Below are positions 56,070-64,000 of a stretch of 64,000 nucleotides of DNA, piece by piece. Where the stretch lies: positions 1-64,000 of the forward strand of contig PYSS01000120.1 in NCBI GenBank assembly GCA_003049465.1, given 5' to 3'. Numbering within the stretch: position 1 is the first letter of the stretch; every line of letters starts with the position of its first letter. Made by a program: the position numbers and the translations under genes. The notes beneath the pieces are model-generated. The model saw only the letters and a program-made list of their open reading frames with translations. It made no database searches and had not been told where the DNA came from. Source of the stretch: Magnaporthiopsis rhizophila (taxonomy: Eukaryota > Ascomycota > Sordariomycetes > Magnaporthales > Magnaporthaceae).

Positions 56070-57064
56070 GTGAGATGGCTATCTCACAGCCTTGGGGGCG
56101 TCTGATCGGGAATACCCGTGATATGCACATTTTGAAAAGCGTGTTCTGTTAGACGAGGTTCATCACTGGCTGCGGTCCGAATGGAGCTCTCAAACAGGCT
56201 GTAGTTTGATAGTGTTTGACTAGAGGCTAGCTATCACAACATGTTGCTATGGAGATTATATGCAAACATTAACTGCTAACCTATCCGCGTACGCTGCTGT
56301 GCCGTAGTACAAGCAGGTTTGGCGTCTGGTGCCTGATGTCGTACGAAGTGGGTGTCTATTTATCGCTGCTGCGATGATGACGTGGTATTGAATGTCAACA
56401 AGGGGCCAGAAAAGTCCCGGGCGATGGACAAACAGCAAAGATCAGACACGAACATATGCTGTATAATGTGGAGAGAAGACAGCAAACAGCATTAGCCTGC
56501 AGTTCAAGACACGGGTGCATCTTGCGGCTTCTTCAGAGAACCTCTGAGGCAGGCAACTTTCGGAAGGCACGGGTGGTTTGCTGGAGCTGGTGCATATCCC
56601 GTAAAAGGACTAGCGCGTTCTTGGGGTGGTTCCCCCTGCTGATGCGCTTTGCCTGCATTGAGTCGCGTGCGCCTGTGCAGTTTCGCGTCGACTGCCAAAA
56701 ATTTGGGGGGATTTCTTTGAGCTCTCCACCCTGGTAGAAAGAAACAGCTCCAAGCCGCGAACCTCACCACCAGACTCTTCCTTTGTCCGCCGAGCTGCAT
56801 CCGGCCACGGCACTGACCCGCGAGGTGCTTCGATTCCCAGGCTTTGCTGCGGCCTGATTTCGACACCGTATTTGCCTAATGATTTCCTGACGACGCCCCT
56901 CAAAAGCTTCATCTCGACTTGGTCTTCTTTGGTCTCGGGGCCCAGCTTTCTTCCCCTGCGTCGACGGCGTCAAGCGCTGTTGGCACACGAAGGGTTGACA
57001 AAGAAGCCATCGACGCGATACCGGATCCGCCCCCGAGAAAAGGTCTTTGTGAGCGTCGCCAACG
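56070..57064. other. Intergenic, leader of NUP170
   Basis: No gene is supported in about 1 kb. It holds the IFA38 3' UTR and the NUP170 promoter; short frames on both strands lack motifs. Confidence 0.55.
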
Positions 57065-60000
57065 ATGGCGTCCCAGACGCCAGCGCGACCTGTGCCTGGC
57101 GCATTTCTCGCGACCCCAGCCCCTGCCGGCCGTAACGACCCCGTCAGACGCCGACTCTTTGATACGCCTTCATCATCAACGCCGGCACAGGCGCTCTCCA
57201 GGCCCAATGCGACCTCCAGCTCTGTCGCGCAGGTCGGCGGGCAGCTTCAGGCTCAACAGCCCGAGCTGCCCCCAGTCGAGAAGGCTGCGAACGCGATAAA
57301 AAATGCCCTGTCGCAGGATGAGAGCTACCCAGAGATTGATTCCTTCTACCGTCGTAAGTACCCAAACACGCGTATTTTGCACGTCTCTTCGGATACCACT
57401 CAGACCACGCGCATCTTTGAACTCACTCTGACCCGCTCCAGCCGGCGCGTCCTCCGACTACGACGTCCAGGCCATCGAGTCTCCTTGGACCCCTTTCCAG
57501 AGGACGCAGATGTACCCGATCCCCGACCGAATCTTCGAGACGTACAATATGAGCCATATTAGCACCAAGATGGGTCTATTCGCCGAGATCGGCCACGCCT
57601 ACGCCTGCATCGACAACGCGCTTTTGATGTGGAACTTCAACCAGCCAAATCCTGAGATTATTGGGTTCGAGGACCAGCCACACAGCATCCAAGCGGTAGC
57701 GCTTGTACCCCCGAGACCCGGCGTCTTCCTCAAAAGCATCACACATATCCTGGTTGTAGCCACTACCAGCGACCTCATCCTCCTCGGCCTTTCGGTCACC
57801 TCACAGCCGAATGGGACCAAGTCGGTTGAGTTGTACTCGACCAAGATGACTTTGCACGCGCCTTCCAACAGCGTCACCCTCATCGCGGGCACGTCCTCGG
57901 GGCGAATTTTCTTTGGCGGCGACGGAGACACCGACGTCTACGAGCTCTGCTATCAACAGGAAGAGAAGTGGTTCTCCGGTCGCTGCAGCAAGATCAACCA
58001 CTCCCAGGCGGGCTGGTCCTCCTCCATCACCTGGCTCCCAGGCTCGGGCCTGTGGTCGCCGCAGAGCCACGAGGGTCTGGTGGACATCAAGGTGGACAAC
58101 ACGAGAAATCTTCTCTATACGCTCTCCAACAAGTCAACCATCAGGACCTACTACATCGAGGGTGCCAACAAGCTCACGCTACGCATCACAAAGGAAAAGA
58201 ACCACTGCTTGCGCGACATCACACACATGATTAGCAGGACTTCTCTGCTTACTGATCGCGTGCGGATTGTCTCCATCAGCCCGATAGCGGCTCAAGAAGC
58301 ATCCAAACTTCACCTCATGGCGCTCACAGACACCGGCTGCCGCCTCTATCTCAGCGCGACGAGCTCTGCCGCCTACTCGGACACCTATTCACCCTCTTAC
58401 ATGTCCGAGTCCAACGCCAACCTCGCACCGCAGTCGATGCAGGTACAGTTCGTCAAATTCCCGCCTTCCGCGACCAATCCAGACGCCAATCCTCTCAAAA
58501 CGAGCGAGCTTGGCTTCAGGTTTGCCCCTGGATACTTTTTGGATTTCATCAACAAGCCAGAATCCGGCTTGGCGCTATTTGTATCGGCGCCTGACGCTGG
58601 CCGTATTAATGTTGCGGGATCCGCAAATGCGCTGAAGTTTCATGAGCATGCCACCTGGGTAGATGTCGGATCCGCGGCAGTCGCACTGGATGCTGGGCTC
58701 ATCACTAAAGGCTTCGCTGCGGCCAAACAACCGCTGGGATTTGGAAACGAGCTGGCTGTCCAGTTTGACGACGAGCCATGCGAAGTCGCGGTTCTTACTA
58801 GCAGTGGGATCTATATCATTCGCCGCAGACGGTTCGTGGACATCTTCGCGGCCGCCGTAAGGGTCGCAGGCGGGGATGAAGGACTGGAGAAGGAGGTGCG
58901 CAAGTTTGTTCAGCTCTACGGGCGTGTTGAGACCATCTCGGCCGCCCTCGCCGTCGCTTGCGGCCAGGGCAGCGACCTGAGGACAGGTACCGGACGTGCC
59001 ATCGATCAGGGCACTACAGACCGTGCCAAGACGGCTTTTGTCACCTGGGGCGGTCAGCCAACCCTGGCTGAGGCGGACGGCACTTTTACCACGCCCTCAG
59101 TCAAGCTGTCGTCTCGCCATGATGCACTTGTGCTCTACCTCGCCCGTCTCATCCGGACGCTCTGGAATGCGAAGGTGATCGAGCCCAAGACGGACCCGGC
59201 CGGCGTCGTCGTGGTGAACTCGACTATCCCCATCGCCAAGCTTATCATCGTTCAGGAAAACCTCGAGAGGCTCCGCAACTTCCTGAAAATGAATAAGGGC
59301 ATCATCCAGGGGCTCTCTGGTCCCGCAGACCTTCAGCGTGTCAGCAGCCGGCAGGAGGAGGTTGCACTGCAAGCTGAGCACCAATCGCTTCATGCGCTCC
59401 AGAAGCTCATGGAGAGCATATCCGAAGGCATTTCGTTCGTCGTCATGCTCTTTGATGAGCGCGTTGCCGACATATACCTGCGGCTGGACGACAAGAGCCG
59501 GGAGCAGTTGAAGGGACTCACCTACGAGAGCCTGTTCTCGCAAGCTGCCGGCAAAGAGCTGGCTAAGCTTTTAGTCAAGGCTATTGTCAACCGCAATATC
59601 GAGAGCGGGTCCAATGTGGAGACGGTGGCTGATGCTCTTCGGAGGCGCTGCGGTAGCTTCTGCAGTCCCGACGATGTCGTCATCTTTAAGGCCCAGGAAC
59701 AGCTGAAGCGTGCCTCGGAGCAGGCCTTCAACCCCAACTCCCAGCGAGCACTCCTGAGCGAGAGCTTGCGGCTCTTCGAGCATGTCGCCAGCAGCCTAAC
59801 CTTTGCTAACCTCGAAGGTGCTGTTTCGCAGTACATTGACTTGAAGTACTACGCCGCCGCCATCCGTCTGTGTCTCACTGTCGCAAGGGAGCATGATCGG
59901 GGGAACTCGGCACTGGCTTGGATCAACGACAACAAGCCCGCCAACGATGTTAGGCAGACCGCTTTCAACCACCGCAAGCGTTGCTACGATCTTATCCACA

Positions 60001-61418
60001 CCGTCCTGCAGCGTCTCGACGCTGCATCCAGCACAGAGCCCGACTTGGTCGATGGGAAGCCCACGCTCGCTGCAACGAAGCGGATGGAGGCATACTCGGT
60101 CGTCAACGACTCGGACGACGAGGTGTTCCACTTTGATCTCTATGAGTGGTACATCGAGCAGAATTGGACGGACCGCATCCTAGCGATAGACTCGCCCCAC
60201 GTCATCACCTTCTTGAAACGCCTTGCCAGCGTCGATGCCCGCCATGCTGAGCTCCTTTGCCGCTTCTACACGCATCGGGGACAATTCTTCGAGGCTGCAC
60301 AGGTACAGTCCGGGCTTGCCAATTCGGACTTTGCCATCGGCATCAAGGATCGGATCACTCTGCTCAGCCGTGCCAAGGGCAATGCCAGCGTGTCTACCCC
60401 GAGCGGGAACCGACAGCAACAGCAGCTGTTGAGTCACGAGATCACCGAGCTTCTTGAGATCGCACACATTCAAGACGACTTGCTGGAGAGGCTGAAGGCG
60501 GACCCAAGGATACCAGATGAACGGAAGGCTGAGGTCGAGCAGGCCCTGGACGGACCCATCCAGGGATTGAGCGAGGTAAGTTTGGGCTTCTTTTGGCGAA
60601 GGATCTCACGTCACGGTACGCTAACTTGCTGCCACCAGCTGTTCAACACCTACGCCGACTTTGCCGGCTACTACGACCTTTGTCTACTCATCTACCATGC
60701 TGCCGACTTCCACCAGACGCAGCTCATTGCCGACACTTGGAAGAACCTGATCAGCGTGACCCACCAGGAGATTGAGCAGCGTCTTGAGGAGTACGAGAAG
60801 CAGCGGGCGACATCGCAGCGGCAGCCCTCGATCCCGCCTCCACCGGCGCCCTACGAAGCGGTTTCGATGCAGATCCAGACGATTGCGCACCGAACATCTC
60901 TTGATACCATGATCTTCCCGATTGACACACTCCTACCGATCGTGTGCGAGTACGCCATTACGCAAGAACAGGACGAGAGCATCGGAGCGGACAACTCGTG
61001 GCCGGTGCTTCTCTTCCTGCAACTGCAGGTGTCGCCGTCGGTGATTGTGCGGATCCTGGAGCCCATCTTCGAGGCGCAAGAGGCTCCATTCACCGGCCGT
61101 CGGCGGCGGTTCGTGGGCGCATGGATCAACACGGCGGTTGAGGCGTGGCTTCGCGAGGTCGAGCGACAGGGTCTGCAGTCCGTCGGCCGGGGCACCTTGG
61201 GAGACGGCGCCTCAGAGGGCGTCTTGGGCTCCTGGGTGCACGAGCTTCTCGGCCGTGTGGCGGAAGGCATCGGCCGTCTAGCGGCGACAGGCCGTGAGCA
61301 TAACGCCGCGACTTTGGAGGCCGAGGAAGTGGCTCGGAAAGCGAAGCTGCTGCGCTTGTCTGTGGAGAAGGCCGTCAGACAACAAGGCCTGAACCGTACT
61401 ATGAGGTTCATGGCATAG
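57065..61418 (+). CDS. NUP170: Nuclear pore inner-ring nucleoporin Nup170/Nup155
   Basis: Three exons, 57065-57353, 57442-60575, 60639-61418, giving 1,400 aa. The first junction gives FYR-PGASSDYDVQAIESPW; the second joins IQGLSE to LFNTYADFAGYYD. Order: a Pro/Ser/Thr-rich N-terminal tail, a beta-propeller (RTQMYPIPDRIFETYNMS, AEIGHAYACIDNALLMWNF, GRIFFGGDGDTDVYEL, WLPGSGLW), then a long alpha-helical solenoid (YIDLKYYAAAIRLCL, DLYEWYIEQNWTDRIL, ADFHQTQLIADTWKN). It anchors the inner ring of the nuclear pore to the membrane and other Nups. The second intron is 63 bp and lacks an in-frame stop. Length is close to yeast Nup170. Confidence 0.95.
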
Positions 61419-62157
61419 AGCCTGTTCGTTATTCTTGCGCGCCACAGCATTGGGCACAGGTTTGTCGTCACATGCTGATCGAGTATCATGCGCATGGACA
61501 AGTCGATGTTTGGACATGCTGGCATTTTTGCGGGTGGGAACGTTGGTCCTTCGTCGTTGTCGTGGTAGGAGGTTACGTCTTGGGTGGCTGTATTCCCCAT
61601 GCTAGGGAGTTAGCGAGGGACAGCACTGGATTTGCCGACTGAGGCAGCCTTGTCGTAATCTGGGTTGGCTTTCTGTGGGGCTTGGGGTGTTGGTATAGGC
61701 TGTTCATCTTTGTGTAAATAGCGTATTTTCCTCTTGTGCTAAACCTTTTAGCAGCCGGCGTTCAGCGCTGCTTGTAGTTTGTGTCTACCTCTGATTTATA
61801 TCTGAAAACGGGCACCGCCATCACATGTGAAAACTACAGCCGTGCTATGCTCTTACGCAGCGATTGCATCATCCCCACCCCAACACCTTCCGAAAAACTG
61901 TCGGACGGCAGCTGCACTAAAGCCCCACCAGCAGCGGGGCGTGGAGGTACCAAAGCTTATCTCCGGCTGAGAGCTGCCCGCCCTTCTACCAATATATCCC
62001 GCTAGCCCAGCCCCATTGCATCACCGCACGAGTTGTATCGCGACCGCCGACATCGCCGCCACACCCAGGCGCGCCCAGCAAGCAACATTGCGGCTGCAAC
62101 GGACACGACTGGAGCCGTTTCCCGGCCACTCCGTATCTGCTGCCGGGATCGCTCGCC
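61419..62157. other. Intergenic, promoter of DDB1 gene
   Basis: No gene is supported. It contains the NUP170 3' region and the promoter of the next gene, which is in the same direction. Confidence 0.55.
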
Positions 62158-64000
62158 ATGGCATACATAGCTCCGATCCACCGGTCCAGCAGTGTGCGCC
62201 ATGCCCTGCAGGTCCGGCTATTGCCCGAGGCCGAACCGTGCTTGGTCCTCGCGTACGAGCTCCCGCCATTCTTCTTCTTTGCTGACCTCAACCGTGCCCC
62301 TCGGTTGCGATTAGGCTCGATCGGGAAGCACTGCTAACAAATGTGGTGCGTTTTGGAGGATTATAGCAAGTCCAACCGCCTTGAGGTCTGGCAGATCACT
62401 GACGGCCATCTGACCCTGACGCACTCCAAGACTATCCACGGCACCATCGTCATGCTCCAGGCCCTGCAGCCTAAGGACTCTCCGACCGAGATGCTCCTTG
62501 TCGGCACCGACCGCTTTAGATACTTCTCGGTCATATGGAACCGGCAAACACGCGAGCTGCAGACGCTGCAGGAGATCCACGACCAGGCGGAGCAGTTCGT
62601 GAGGGATGTCACGACGAGGCATAGGTGCCTGGTCGACCCCTCCGGCCGCTTCGTCGTCATGCTGGTCTGGGCCGGTGTCGTCAACGTCATGCGTCTACAG
62701 CGTAGAAAGGGCAAGCACACAGACATCGTCTGGCTGGACCAGTCGCGGATTTCGGAGCTCTACATCAAGGACGCGGCATTCCTGTACTCAGAAGATGCCC
62801 ATCCTCGTGTGGCCTTTCTGTACCAGAGCAAGCCGAACGTGCCAGAGTCCAAGCTGGTCACGTACCGCCTATGCTCCGACGATAAAGACTCAGAGGTCTC
62901 TCGTTTCGACCCGCTCAAGGACCGGGAAATCAATATCGACATTCCTGACCCTGGCGCCGTCATGCTGATTCCTGTGGAACGGGTTGACTCTGGAAAGCGG
63001 CACAACTTCCGGAACCCCGGCGCGGATGCGCACCTCGGAGGCCTACTGATCGTGGGCGAGACGCGGGTTCTGTACATCGACGATATGACACAGGCGACCG
63101 TCGAAACTGCCCTTCCGACCCCCATGGTCTTCGTCGCATGGACCAAATACGACGCTTCCCACTACATTTTGGCAGACGACTATGGCGGTCTGCATCTTCT
63201 GACCCTAGACGTCAGGCAGGACGGGGTGACAGTGAAGGACGTCATCATCTGCATTATTGGCAAATCCTCGCGCGCCACCGAGCTTGTTTGTCTGGACAAT
63301 GGCTTTCTCTTCGTTGGCTCGCACTATGGCGACTCCGAGCTGCTGCGCCTCAACTTGGACCCCGAGAACACGGAGAGGCCACTAGCCGAGGCGGTGCAGA
63401 CGATCCCCAGCATCGCCCCAATTCTCGACTTTACGGTTATGGATATGGGTAACCGTGAAGCCGATACCACGGCTGGAAACGAGTACTCTTCCGGCCAGGC
63501 TCGCATCGTGACCGGGAGCGGGGCCCATAAGGATGGCAGTCTACGAAGTGTCCGAAGCGGAGTCAGGCTCGATGACATTGGGATTCTCGCAGACCTGCGA
63601 GATATCAGGGGGTTGTTTCCCCTGAGGTTGAACGGAGAGACCAACGCCCTGGTTGCGACATTTCTCACCGAAACGAGAGTCTTCACTTTCGACGCCGAGG
63701 GCGAGATCGAGGAGGTCGAGGACTTCCACGGTCTTGATTTATCAGTGCGGACGCTTCTTGTAACAACCCTTGACGACGGCAGTACCCTTCAGATCACCGA
63801 AAATGGAGCCTCGGTCATTGGCGTCGAGGATGGAATTACAATCAGCTCCTGGACACCGCCGACCAACCGACTGATTACGAGCTGCTCAACCAACGGGCAA
63901 TGGCTGCTCCTCTCCGTCGACGGCAAGACGCTGGTATCCCTTCGGGTCCAGGGCCTCGCCGAGACCGCGCAGCGGGAAAGCGACCCGAATGATCAAATAT
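62158..64000 (+). CDS. DDB1: UV-damaged DNA-binding protein DDB1, partial
   Basis: Exon 1 62158-62252 and exon 2 from 62367 to the window end, open throughout; the 3' part is missing. The phase-2 junction joins PCLVLA to KSNRLEVWQ, restoring the DDB1 start (MAYIAPIHR, SNRLEVW). The visible 575 or so residues form the first beta-propeller and the start of the next (the MMS1_N region): LTLTHSKTIHGTI, LLVGTDRFRYFSV, GRFVVMLVWAGVVNV, LLIVGETRVLYID, SHYGDSELLRL, AHKDGSLRSVRSG and DIRGLFPL. DDB1 is the adaptor of CUL4 ubiquitin ligases; in filamentous fungi it acts in nucleotide excision repair and in DNA methylation control with the DIM complex. RSE1 and CFT1 share the fold, but these motifs favour DDB1. 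Confidence 0.9.

Noticed and set aside
1..64000. CRISPR arrays, rRNA operons, insertion sequences, phage
   Set aside because: None seen; the window is fungal nuclear DNA with spliced genes.

Overview
The window is nuclear DNA of a filamentous ascomycete, most likely a Sordariomycete. The genes have short introns (about 50-120 bp) with GTRNGT donors, CTRAC branch sites and YAG acceptors, a GC-rich third codon position, and families typical of fungi (Mia40, Bos1, Arp9, Ada2, Nup170, Erg28, R3H-associated). I rebuilt 23 protein-coding genes at exon level by joining open frames at splice sites that restore family motifs, plus two low-confidence ORFs. No rRNA, tRNA, CRISPR or prokaryotic element was seen.

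Layout. 0.7-6.2 kb: amidoligase, zinc alcohol dehydrogenase and class V aminotransferase, all on the plus strand, a possible small metabolic group. 6.7-13 kb: housekeeping genes for Bos1 (ER-Golgi SNARE), thiamine pyrophosphokinase, Mia40 (mitochondrial import oxidoreductase) and an OM14-like outer-membrane protein. 13.6 kb: an assembly gap inside poly-A. 14.2-15.8 kb: a Q-rich Myb/SANT-like DNA-binding protein. 15.8-19.5 kb: a large empty region. 19.5-29 kb: a secretory and nutrient block with aspartic protease, GH3 beta-glucosidase, GH5 mannanase and an MFS sugar transporter. 29.5-38.2 kb: membrane proteins (7TM protein, TM9/EMP70, YeeE/YedE family). 38.4-38.75 kb: a foldback MITE with TA duplications. 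38.9-44.4 kb: RidA-like protein, Arp9 and an R3H-associated protein. 44.7-49.4 kb: a GPI-anchored PQQ-type sugar dehydrogenase-like protein and a single-pass membrane protein. 49.7-64 kb: Ada2 (SAGA), GAL7, divergent ERG28/IFA38 (ER sterol and very-long-chain fatty acid synthesis), Nup170, and DDB1, which runs off the end.

Best leads: the MITE with nested hairpins whose loops keep the same orientation in both arms; the Bos1 gene whose first coding exon is only ATG; two mutually exclusive N-termini for the OM14-like gene; a terminal mini-exon that supplies the KxD retention signal of the TM9 protein; and the amidoligase/dehydrogenase/aminotransferase trio. Functions are inferred from motifs recognised by eye; no database search was run.
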